A stretch of 9,883 bases of DNA from SCGC-AAA076-P13 sp964613455 (GCA_964613455.1 CAZTGS010000027.1:1-9883), one strand, 5' to 3'; shown: positions 1-4,693, numbered from the stretch's first letter. Numbers and translations: made by a program. Notes: a model not told the origin generated them from the sequence alone.

Positions 1-101
1 TCTTCAACAGAATCTTTACTCTCTTGAGCAATAACTGTAAATGCAGAAAATAGCAAAGCTATTGCAAACATTGAGTTAAAAGTATTTTGTAATTTATTCA
101 T
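1..101 (-). CDS. Secreted protein, N-terminal fragment (possible TonB-dependent receptor)
   Basis: Only the first 33 codons lie in the window; the gene runs off the left edge. The ATG (101-99) follows a strong Shine-Dalgarno AGGGGGA (115-109), which fixes the start. Residues 1-25 look like a Sec signal peptide: Asn/Lys/Gln-rich start, hydrophobic core at about 11-24 (MFAIALLFSAFTVI) and a plausible signal peptidase I site VIA|Q after residue 25. The mature part begins QESKDSVE and then leaves the window. An acidic stretch of this kind just after the signal peptide often precedes the TonB box and plug domain of outer-membrane receptors, so a TonB-dependent receptor is one possibility, but no receptor domain is visible. 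Export is well supported; identity is a guess. Confidence 0.7.
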   Translation of the reverse strand, partial: MNKLQNTFNSMFAIALLFSAFTVIAQESKDSVE

Positions 102-152
102 TTAAATATCCCCCTGATACTTCATTAATTTTAAATACAACCAAAGAATTTA

Positions 153-158
153 ATTATA
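153..158 (-). promoter_or_regulatory. Candidate -10 element for the secreted-protein gene
   Basis: The minus strand reads TATAAT exactly at 158-153, about 50 bases upstream of the ATG at 101, giving a leader of roughly 45 nt. No convincing -35 lies 16-18 bp further upstream, and the region is so A+T-rich that chance matches are likely. The call rests on the perfect hexamer and its position. Confidence 0.3.
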
Positions 159-218
159 TTTACGTGAAATTAACATTATTATTTTAAAAAGTACATATTT
201 TAAAAAGACTTATTTTTA

Positions 219-232
219 TAGTCATATGACTA
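219..232. repeat. Perfect 14-bp palindrome TAGTCATATGACTA
   Basis: The sequence TAGTCATATGACTA equals its own reverse complement. It lies in the 259-bp gene-free gap (102-360) between tmRNA and the secreted-protein gene, about 120 bp upstream of that gene's ATG and upstream of its candidate -10. A dyad of this size suits a dimeric regulator, but no regulator is identified. The rest of this gap is A+T-rich, with no supported gene. Confidence 0.4.
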
Positions 233-302
233 GAAATCATCAAGATTATTATCATCTATATTTAGAAAATCTTAAATTTTAAATATGAACGCTTCGTTTC
301 GA

Positions 303-317
303 ATAGACATAGTCTAT
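303..317. repeat. 6-bp inverted repeat ATAGAC-ATA-GTCTAT
   Basis: Arms 303-308 and 312-317 pair perfectly around a 3-nt loop. A second pair, GTTTC (296-300) and GAAAC (332-336), could enclose it in a larger stem. It lies about 45-60 bases beyond the 3' end of tmRNA. It has no adjacent T-tract in either direction, so it is not a classical terminator; it may be a small structured RNA element or an operator. Confidence 0.3.
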
Positions 318-360
318 CAGTGTAATTTTTTGAAACAAATATATGCTTAATAACAAAAAA

Positions 361-709
361 TGGTGGAGGCGGCGGGAATTGAACCCGCGTCCGCTAATCC
401 TTCAGCCTAACTTCTACATGCATAGCTCACCCAATTGGCTTTTTAACTTTTGTGACCCGAGGAGCAGGGTACAAAAGCGAGCTTGATTAGTTTTAACCAA
501 ACTGTGTCCAAGCAACACAGCTTGGCTAGACTATGATATTTGCCGATACTTCAAACCATAGTCAATTCTGGTATCGGTTAGCATTAAGCTGCTAAAGCGT
601 AGTTGTCGTTATTTGCAACTAAATTTTTTGTAGTATGTTTTACAAGAATTACCACAATCTTGGCATGCGCTTCGGAGTCCAGTAGAAACGTCGAACCCTG
701 TTCGCCCCC
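361..709 (-). ncRNA. ssrA: Transfer-messenger RNA (tmRNA, 10Sa RNA)
   Basis: tmRNA rescues stalled ribosomes: charged with alanine, it enters the empty A site with SmpB, then supplies a short reading frame that tags the nascent chain for proteolysis. The 3' end encodes CCA (363-361), preceded by discriminator A and CGCCTCC, which pairs with the 5' end GGGGGCG (709-703) with one G-U wobble to form the acceptor stem. The T arm is visible as GCGGG-TTCAATT-CCCGC. The 5' part carries the conserved AGGGTTCGACG. The total is 349 nt, near the 363 nt of E. coli, and it is a one-piece (not permuted) form. The tag frame is annotated separately. It lies 23 bp past the smpB stop codon on the same strand. 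Six T residues follow the CCA directly, but no separate terminator hairpin is evident. Confidence 0.97.
584..616 (-). other. tmRNA proteolysis-tag reading frame
   Basis: Read on the minus strand from the resume codon GCA (616-614), the frame gives ANNDNYALAA followed by TAA (586-584). The last six residues, NYALAA, match the classic proteobacterial degron recognised by ClpXP/ClpAP and the SspB adaptor system. Relative to the E. coli encoded tag ANDENYALAA, the second to fifth residues NDEN are replaced by NNDN at the same total length. The assignment follows directly from the codons. Confidence 0.95.
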
Positions 710-721
710 ATGGGGTTGCAG

Positions 722-751
722 ATTATACAGTATTACTTAAAATTTTTAGAA
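722..751 (-). promoter_or_regulatory. Probable sigma-70-type promoter of ssrA
   Basis: A perfect TATAAT lies at 727-722 on the minus strand, 12 bp before the mature tmRNA 5' end (709). Transcription would start near 715, leaving a 5' leader of about six bases for RNase P to remove. A weak -35, TTCTAA (751-746), is 18 bp upstream and lies inside the last codons of smpB (stop at 735-733). tmRNA can therefore be made independently of smpB even though the genes are only 23 bp apart. Confidence 0.6.
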
Positions 752-1224
752 GGATGGCTATTATTTTTGGCATTTTTAAGAATTCGACCCTGATCTCTTT
801 CCCAATCTCTTTTTTTAATATCTTGTCTTTGATCGCGTATTTTCTTTCCTTTACCAGTTGCAATATCACATTTGATGTGATTTTCTTTCCAATACATTGA
901 AGTCATTATTATTGTTAGACTTTTTTCATTTTTTAACTTTTGAAGCTCTGATATCTCCCTTTTCTTTAATAATAGTTTTCTTGTCCTTAGCGGGTCTACG
1001 TTAAAGTCTTTCAAGGAAGCTGGTGGATCAATTTTAATCCCAAATAACCATGCCTCATTTTTTTTAAAAGTAACATAACTATTTTTGACATCAATCTTCC
1101 CATTTCTAAGAGATTTAACTTCCCAACCTTCTAAAACAATACCAGCTTGAAATGTTTCACCGAGTATATAGTTCCTTGATGCAGTTTTATTCTTTACAAT
1201 TAGGTCAGGTTTATCTTTGGACAT
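733..1224 (-). CDS. smpB: SsrA-binding protein SmpB
   Basis: SmpB binds the tRNA-like part of tmRNA and delivers it, with EF-Tu, to the empty A site of stalled ribosomes; its C-terminal tail occupies the mRNA channel. The 163-residue product has the family's usual length. Visible hallmarks are NKTASRNYILGETFQAGIVL and GWEVKSLRNGKI in the N-terminal part of the barrel (about residues 12-43), then FNVDPLRTRKLLLKKREI in the middle (about 74-91). The lysine/arginine-rich tail carries the conserved RDWERDQGRI (about 139-148). The start ATG (1224-1222) is preceded by AGGA (1240-1237) at a long spacing of 12 nt. Shine-Dalgarno and start codon are opposite arms of a hairpin (separate entry). It is divergent from the DUF3429 gene across only 53 bp and lies just upstream of its partner RNA gene. 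Confidence 0.97.
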   Translation of the reverse strand: MSKDKPDLIVKNKTASRNYILGETFQAGIVLEGWEVKSLRNGKIDVKNSYVTFKKNEAWLFGIKIDPPASLKDFNVDPLRTRKLLLKKREISELQKLKNEKSLTIIMTSMYWKENHIKCDIATGKGKKIRDQRQDIKKRDWERDQGRILKNAKNNSHPSKNFK

Positions 1225-1239
1225 ATCATTATTATGTCC
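1219..1239 (-). promoter_or_regulatory. Hairpin pairing the smpB Shine-Dalgarno with its start codon
   Basis: On the minus strand, GGACATA (1239-1233) and TATGTCC (1225-1219) form a perfect 7-bp stem around the 7-nt loop ATAATGA. The 5' arm holds most of the Shine-Dalgarno AGGA and the 3' arm holds the smpB ATG, so both would be occluded when the stem forms. The loop contains another ATG (1229-1227), 7 nt after the AGGA and out of frame with smpB, which would read MICPKINLT and stop. The structure is seen in the sequence; a regulatory role is inferred. Confidence 0.5.
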
Positions 1240-1277
1240 TTTGATATGCCTAAGGCAAGAAAAAAAATTAAATAAAC

Positions 1278-1739
1278 ATGAATATTAATAACTTTAAATC
1301 AACCTATGGATATATTGGCTTCCTTCCGTTTGCCTTATTTTCAATTATTCCTTGGGTTATTGGTGGAAATATTTCTCAAACTGCAATCATATTTCAACTA
1401 GCATATGGCTCTATCATCATCACCTTTCTTGGAGGTATGGCCTGGGGGTGGCGAGACGACCAAACGAATCAAAAATTTAATTTATCAATAGGTATTTTAT
1501 ACAGCCTAATTGGTTGCTCTATTCTTTTACTAACTTATTTCAATCAAATTCTTTTGGCACTTATAATCTCAGTTCTTAGCTTTCAATCTTTTTATTACTT
1601 TGAAAAATCAACTGAGGATTTTACTGCAAGAGATGAAGAGTATAAAAAATTTAGAAAGATGTTATCTTTACTTGTATCAATAAGTTTTTTGATAACATCT
1701 GCGTATTGGATAAATCCCTACAGCAACCCTTTAACCTAA
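1278..1739 (+). CDS. DUF3429 family membrane protein
   Basis: This is a small integral membrane protein (153 aa) of unknown function, typical in length for the DUF3429 family. About five hydrophobic segments are visible, near residues 11-30, 34-55, 68-86, 88-104 and 128-146. The family-like motif YGSIIITFLGGMAWGW spans about residues 43-58, and a charged stretch DEEYKKFRKM precedes the last segment. I recognise the family from this motif and the overall layout; no biochemical role can be assigned. No clear Shine-Dalgarno precedes the ATG. It is first in a plus-strand group, with the transporter gene starting 9 bp after its stop, so a membrane role linked to that transporter is possible but unproven. 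Confidence 0.8.
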   Translation: MNINNFKSTYGYIGFLPFALFSIIPWVIGGNISQTAIIFQLAYGSIIITFLGGMAWGWRDDQTNQKFNLSIGILYSLIGCSILLLTYFNQILLALIISVLSFQSFYYFEKSTEDFTARDEEYKKFRKMLSLLVSISFLITSAYWINPYSNPLT

Positions 1740-1748
1740 TAAAAAATT

Positions 1749-3098
1749 ATGGAAATACAAAAGCAACTTAAATCACACGGCGCATGGATCGGAAAATGGA
1801 CTTTCATTCTGGCTGCAACTGGCTCAGCAGTTGGACTTGGAAATATTTGGGGTTTTCCTTATAAGGCTGGAACCAATGGAGGAGGAGCATTTGTTCTTAT
1901 CTATTTGGCATGCATATTAATGATCGGAGTTCCTATAATGATAGGCGAAATAATTCTTGGAAGAAGTTCAGGAAATAGTCCAATCAATGCAATGAGAAGA
2001 ATGGCTTTAGCATCTAACACATCTTCATCTTGGCAAATAATAGGATGGAGCGGGATTACAGCAGGAATTCTAATACTTTCTTTTTATAGTGTTATAGCTG
2101 GTATTTGTTTCAATTATATTCTTATATCTGCAACATCATCTGGAGCTATGAGTGCATCGGATCAATTTTCAGAAGTAATATCTTCACCTTTAAACCTTCT
2201 TTTTTGGCATACCTTATTTATGGTAATGACGGCATTAATTGTTTCAGCAGGAATTAAAGATGGCATTGGAAGAATGGTAAAGATTCTTATGCCAATGCTC
2301 GGATTGCTGATGATATTTATGGTTGTATATTCAATGATTAATGGAAATTTTAGTCAGGCAATGTCATTTTTATTTGCTCCTGATTTTTCAAATGTTGATG
2401 CTAATACTTTCCTTCAAGCCATGGGCCAGGCATTTTTTAGTTTAAGTCTTGGAATGGGATCAATAATGGCTTACGGAGCTTATATGCCAAAAGATCAAAA
2501 TGTAGTGAATACGTCTTTTACAGTAGCTTCATTGGATACCCTTGTTGCAGTATTAGCCGGTCTTGCTATCTTTCCTATAATTTTTGCTTTTAATTTAGAG
2601 CCAGGTACAGGTCCGGGACTGGTCTTTGTTTCTATGCTAACAGCATTTAATCAAATGACATTTGGTTGGCTTATCGGCCCCTTATTTTTTACTTTATTAT
2701 CTATAGCCGCCCTCAGCTCATCTATATCTCTGTTAGAGCCAGGTGTTGCTTTTTTATCTGAAGAAGGATACTTGTCAAGAAAAATGGCAGCTGAGTTGCT
2801 ATCATTATTTATCTGGATTTTGGGTATTGGTTCAGCTTTAAGTTTTAATATCTGGTCAGACTTTAACCTTACTCCCGGAAGAAATTTCCTTGATTCAATG
2901 GACTTTATAGCCAATCAAATACTTCTGCCTTTAGGCGGAATGCTTATAGCAATATTTGTTGGATGGTTTATGAAAGAACAAATTATTAAAGATGAGCTTG
3001 GACAAATCAACCCAACTGTTTTTAAACTTTGGAAATTTTTTATTAGGTTTATAGCACCATTTAGTGTTGCTTTTGTTTTTGTATCTCAATTTTTTTAA
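1749..3098 (+). CDS. Sodium-dependent transporter, NSS (SNF) family
   Basis: NSS proteins use the inward sodium gradient to import amino acids or related amines across the inner membrane, with the LeuT fold. At 449 residues this matches the shorter bacterial type with 11 membrane helices (as in MhsT). TM1 shows GSAVGLGNIWGFP and NGGGAF (about residues 25-48), with the backbone positions that bind sodium and substrate. TM3 carries FYSVIAGICFNY, TM6 AFFSLSLGMGSIMAYGAYMP, TM8 AALSSSISLLEP, and TM10 LDSMDF, which retains the gate aspartate. The residue that is usually Arg or Lys before FP in TM1 (Arg30 of LeuT) is Gly35 here. The substrate cannot be read from sequence. The stop is 3 bp before ratA, suggesting co-transcription. 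Confidence 0.95.
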   Translation: MEIQKQLKSHGAWIGKWTFILAATGSAVGLGNIWGFPYKAGTNGGGAFVLIYLACILMIGVPIMIGEIILGRSSGNSPINAMRRMALASNTSSSWQIIGWSGITAGILILSFYSVIAGICFNYILISATSSGAMSASDQFSEVISSPLNLLFWHTLFMVMTALIVSAGIKDGIGRMVKILMPMLGLLMIFMVVYSMINGNFSQAMSFLFAPDFSNVDANTFLQAMGQAFFSLSLGMGSIMAYGAYMPKDQNVVNTSFTVASLDTLVAVLAGLAIFPIIFAFNLEPGTGPGLVFVSMLTAFNQMTFGWLIGPLFFTLLSIAALSSSISLLEPGVAFLSEEGYLSRKMAAELLSLFIWILGIGSALSFNIWSDFNLTPGRNFLDSMDFIANQILLPLGGMLIAIFVGWFMKEQIIKDELGQINPTVFKLWKFFIRFIAPFSVAFVFVSQFF

Positions 3099-3101
3099 GA
3101 A

Positions 3102-3521
3102 GTGGCTAAAGAAATAGAATTTAATAAAGTTCTAAAAGTAGATCATACGAAAGCGTTTGAAATAGTATCTAATTTCGAAAAATATTCTGAATTCATTCCT
3201 GGGTGTAAAGAAGCAATATTAATTAAAAAAGACGATTGTATTGAAATTGGCAGGCTTGATTTTGAGATTCTTGGAAAAGAATATTTTATAGAATCAGAGA
3301 ATTCATTAACAAATAACTCAATAGAGATAAAACAACTAAAAGGACCTTTTAAAGATTTTAAAGGAAAATGGGTTGTTAAAAAAATTGATGAAGCATCTTG
3401 CCATATCTTTTTTAAGGCTGAATTCGAACTCCCATTTTTATTAAATGCGATCACACCTCAATCGTTAATAGATAAATTCTCAATAACTATAATAAATTCT
3501 TTTATAAACAGAGTTTTATGA
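3102..3521 (+). CDS. ratA: RatA/Coq10-type START-domain protein
   Basis: This is a 139-residue polyketide cyclase/START-like protein of the COQ10/RatA group, slightly shorter than E. coli RatA (about 158). Family features are the N-terminal strand with VDHTKAFEIVSNFEKYSEFIPGC (about residues 13-35), the central GPFKDFKGKW (about 81-90) and a C-terminal amphipathic helix starting near ITPQSLIDK. In E. coli RatA blocks 70S ribosome formation when overproduced; homologues bind ubiquinone-like lipids, so the physiological role is unsettled. The start is GTG, 3 bp after the transporter stop, with only a weak AAGAAG ahead of it; no better start exists in frame. The end overlaps rnfH as ATGA, implying translational coupling. 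ratA-rnfH next to bamE is the conserved proteobacterial arrangement. Confidence 0.9.
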   Translation: MAKEIEFNKVLKVDHTKAFEIVSNFEKYSEFIPGCKEAILIKKDDCIEIGRLDFEILGKEYFIESENSLTNNSIEIKQLKGPFKDFKGKWVVKKIDEASCHIFFKAEFELPFLLNAITPQSLIDKFSITIINSFINRVL

Positions 3522-3796
3522 AGGTTTTTTTCTCCTATCAAGGCAAAAAAGATAAATATTTTTTAGAATATGAGGTCTCGTCGAGCATGACTGTCTCAGA
3601 ACTCATTGAATTTGAAGATATCAAGAAAATAATTTCATCTATTGATCATAAAGTTGTAATCGCTGTAAATAGTGAATTATTAGATGGAAGTTTTAAACCA
3701 CTGCCACATAAATATAGGCTTAAAGAGGGAGAAAGGGTTGAGATATTGAGGCCTTTAATACAAGACCCAAAAGCTAGACGACTTAAGAATGTTTAA
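3518..3796 (+). CDS. rnfH: RnfH family ubiquitin-like protein
   Basis: This is a small beta-grasp protein of the RnfH family (92 aa, normal length). The family signature LKEGERVEILRPLIQDPKAR is near the C-terminus (about residues 68-87), with the N-terminal strand MKVFFSYQGK and the segment VVIAVNSELLDGSF in the middle. RnfH is named from the Rhodobacter rnf cluster but usually sits, as here, next to ratA; in E. coli the pair has been called ratAB and proposed as a toxin-antitoxin module, though antitoxin activity of RnfH is not firmly established. The ATG overlaps the ratA stop (ATGA). The stop codon overlaps that of the convergent bamE by 4 bp, leaving no room for a terminator between them. 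Confidence 0.93.
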   Translation: MKVFFSYQGKKDKYFLEYEVSSSMTVSELIEFEDIKKIISSIDHKVVIAVNSELLDGSFKPLPHKYRLKEGERVEILRPLIQDPKARRLKNV

Positions 3797-4128
3797 TTAT
3801 CTTCAGATAGTTTTTCAAACACCCAACTCTCGACTAACGCATCCTTATCAAACTTGATTGATAATTTGCTTTCTTGGATAACTTCCTCACCAATTTGAAT
3901 GGAGTTGTAATAATCCCACCTTGTTTGATGAAAAGGGTCTTTGATAAGAGCACTGCCAAAAATGAACTGGACCTGGTCCTTTGTGAGACCAACAGAAAGT
4001 TTATCTAATTCATCTTCTTCAATAATATTTCCTTGAAGAACAGGCACATTATATGGACTAAGTGCTGCGCAAGATGCTATAACAATTAAAGATGAAAGAA
4101 TAATTAATTTAGTAGTGAGTTGTTTCAT
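3793..4128 (-). CDS. bamE: Outer membrane protein assembly factor BamE (lipoprotein)
   Basis: BamE is the small lipoprotein of the BAM complex, which folds beta-barrel proteins into the outer membrane. The 111-residue precursor has a lipoprotein signal peptide with lipobox IASC, Cys20 being the lipidated residue. The mature part shows the family pattern: VPVLQGNIIEEDELDKLSVG, then LTKDQVQFIFGSALIKDPFH and the RWDYYNS motif. The length matches the family (about 113 in E. coli). No Shine-Dalgarno is seen before the ATG; a perfect TATAAT (4145-4140, minus strand) only 11 bases ahead would give an almost leaderless message. It is convergent with rnfH and divergent from fur, the arrangement found in Pseudomonas (where it is called omlA). 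Confidence 0.93.
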   Translation of the reverse strand: MKQLTTKLIILSSLIVIASCAALSPYNVPVLQGNIIEEDELDKLSVGLTKDQVQFIFGSALIKDPFHQTRWDYYNSIQIGEEVIQESKLSIKFDKDALVESWVFEKLSEDN

Positions 4129-4139
4129 AATTATTATGG

Positions 4140-4145
4140 ATTATA
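4140..4145 (-). promoter_or_regulatory. Candidate -10 element for bamE
   Basis: TATAAT is read on the minus strand at 4145-4140, 11 bases before the bamE ATG (4128). The start of transcription would fall near 4133, leaving only about five bases of leader, which agrees with the absent Shine-Dalgarno. No good -35 is visible, so this is tentative. Confidence 0.35.
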
Positions 4146-4164
4146 CTTTGTAATATCTTTAAAG

Positions 4165-4202
4165 TCTTAACACTTATATATTAAGACAACATAAAATCTT
4201 AA
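4165..4202. promoter_or_regulatory. Three alternating TCTTAA half-sites, 16-bp step, between bamE and fur
   Basis: TCTTAA (4165-4170), its reverse complement TTAAGA (4181-4186) and TCTTAA again (4197-4202) are each separated by exactly 10 bp. The first two extend to a perfect 7-bp inverted repeat GTCTTAA-N10-TTAAGAC (4164-4187). They occupy most of the 85-bp divergent bamE-fur gap, where regulation of both genes is expected. The pattern does not resemble the Fur box. The binding protein is unknown. Confidence 0.45.
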
Positions 4203-4213
4203 AAGTTTAAAAT

Positions 4214-4630
4214 ATGCAAAATCAAAATGAAGAGTTGAAAAAAGCAGGGCTTAAAGCCACTTTACCTAGAATAAAGATTATGGAAGTTTTGGCATCAACA
4301 GCACTTCAAGAAGAAGCACATTTTAGTGCAGAAGATATATATAAAGAATTAATCTTAAATAATGAAGATATAGGACTAGCAACTGTTTACAGAGTTCTTA
4401 CTCAGTTTGAAGCCGCTGGAATGGTCAAAAAACATCATTTTGAAGATAAGCATGCAGTTTACGAAGTTATTGAAGAGCACCATGAGCATATGGTTTGTGT
4501 TGATACGGGAAAAGTCCTTGAATTTCAAGATGACCAGTTAATGACTCGTTTAGAAGAAATTGCCAACGGTGTTGGATATCAAATAGTAGACCATAACCTC
4601 GTATTACACGTAAAAAAAATAGAATCATAA
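4214..4630 (+). CDS. fur: Ferric uptake regulator Fur
   Basis: Fur is the iron-sensing dimeric repressor of iron-uptake genes. At 138 residues it is shorter than E. coli Fur (148) because the Cys-rich tail is missing. The N-terminal winged helix includes LKKAGLKATLPR (8-19) and the recognition helix region GLATVYRVLTQFEAAGMV (54-71). Metal ligands of the family are present: His36, Glu84, the HHEHM cluster (89-93) and a later DHNL. The usual CxxC structural-zinc pair is reduced to Cys95 with Thr98, and Cys95 is the only cysteine in the protein; Fur proteins without this site, as in Pseudomonas, are functional. No Shine-Dalgarno is evident. It is divergent from bamE and followed by the grpE operon; recN, which lies between fur and grpE in Pseudomonas, is absent here. 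Confidence 0.95.
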   Translation: MQNQNEELKKAGLKATLPRIKIMEVLASTALQEEAHFSAEDIYKELILNNEDIGLATVYRVLTQFEAAGMVKKHHFEDKHAVYEVIEEHHEHMVCVDTGKVLEFQDDQLMTRLEEIANGVGYQIVDHNLVLHVKKIES

Positions 4631-4632
4631 AC

Positions 4633-4653
4633 TTAGTTCAGCTCTTGAACTGA
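4633..4653 (+). terminator. Stem-loop after fur (weak terminator or incidental)
   Basis: Arms 4633-4640 and 4646-4653 pair over eight positions (core AGTTCA/TGAACT, one G-T wobble) around the loop GCTCT, directly after the fur stop codon. No run of T follows, so termination would be inefficient at best. The right half of the stem is also the -35 element of the heat-shock promoter for grpE, so the symmetry may be incidental. Read-through from fur into grpE is likely. Confidence 0.3.
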
Positions 4654-4671
4654 AGATTTAAATCCCAATAT
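4644..4671 (+). promoter_or_regulatory. Sigma-32-type heat-shock promoter for grpE-dnaK-dnaJ
   Basis: The -35 is CTTGAAC (4644-4650; consensus CTTGAAA) and the -10 is CCCAATAT (4664-4671; consensus CCCCATNT, one mismatch), separated by 13 bp, within the range for RpoH promoters. Transcription would start near 4677, giving a leader of about 16 nt to the grpE ATG at 4694. Its place at the head of the grpE-dnaK-dnaJ operon is exactly where an RpoH promoter is expected in gammaproteobacteria. No CIRCE element is present. Confidence 0.75.
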
Positions 4672-4693
4672 ATATTTGAAACGGGATTTAAAT
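4656..4693 (+). repeat. Perfect 11-bp inverted repeat ending at the grpE start codon
   Basis: ATTTAAATCCC (4656-4666) and GGGATTTAAAT (4683-4693) are exact reverse complements separated by 16 bp. The left arm overlaps the heat-shock -10 element; the right arm contains the GGGA that serves as grpE Shine-Dalgarno and stops at the base before ATG. Each arm contains the 8-bp palindrome ATTTAAAT, the two copies being 30 bp apart. In RNA the repeat would form a hairpin hiding the ribosome-binding site; in DNA it could be an operator. Confidence 0.6.

Noticed and set aside
235..253. Fur-box-like stretch (13 of 19 to the E. coli consensus) upstream of the secreted-protein gene
   Set aside because: The consensus is itself A+T-rich and this score is expected by chance in such DNA; it is also about 130 bp from the start codon and not symmetric.
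285..350. A 21-codon plus-strand ORF (MNASFRIDIVYQ...) in the gap left of tmRNA
   Set aside because: No Shine-Dalgarno, no recognisable product, and it coincides with the inverted repeats; length is within chance.
704..715. CCCCATGG on the minus strand resembling a sigma-32 -10 element before tmRNA
   Set aside because: No CTTGAAA-like -35 at the right distance, and transcription would start inside mature tmRNA.
2651..2914. Minus-strand ORF inside the NSS transporter gene
   Set aside because: Antisense to a well-conserved coding region, with no family resemblance or start signal.
3143..3454. Minus-strand ORF inside ratA
   Set aside because: Shadow of the real gene; no motif or start signal.
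3518..3796. ratA-rnfH as a genuine toxin-antitoxin module
   Set aside because: The pair is a conserved core-gene arrangement; antitoxin activity of RnfH is not firmly established, and nothing here (mobility, own operator) supports a TA locus.
4676..4693. TTG start for grpE adding six residues
   Set aside because: It lies about at the predicted heat-shock transcription start with no upstream ribosome-binding site; ATG 4694 has GGGA at good spacing and a typical MAKEKK beginning.
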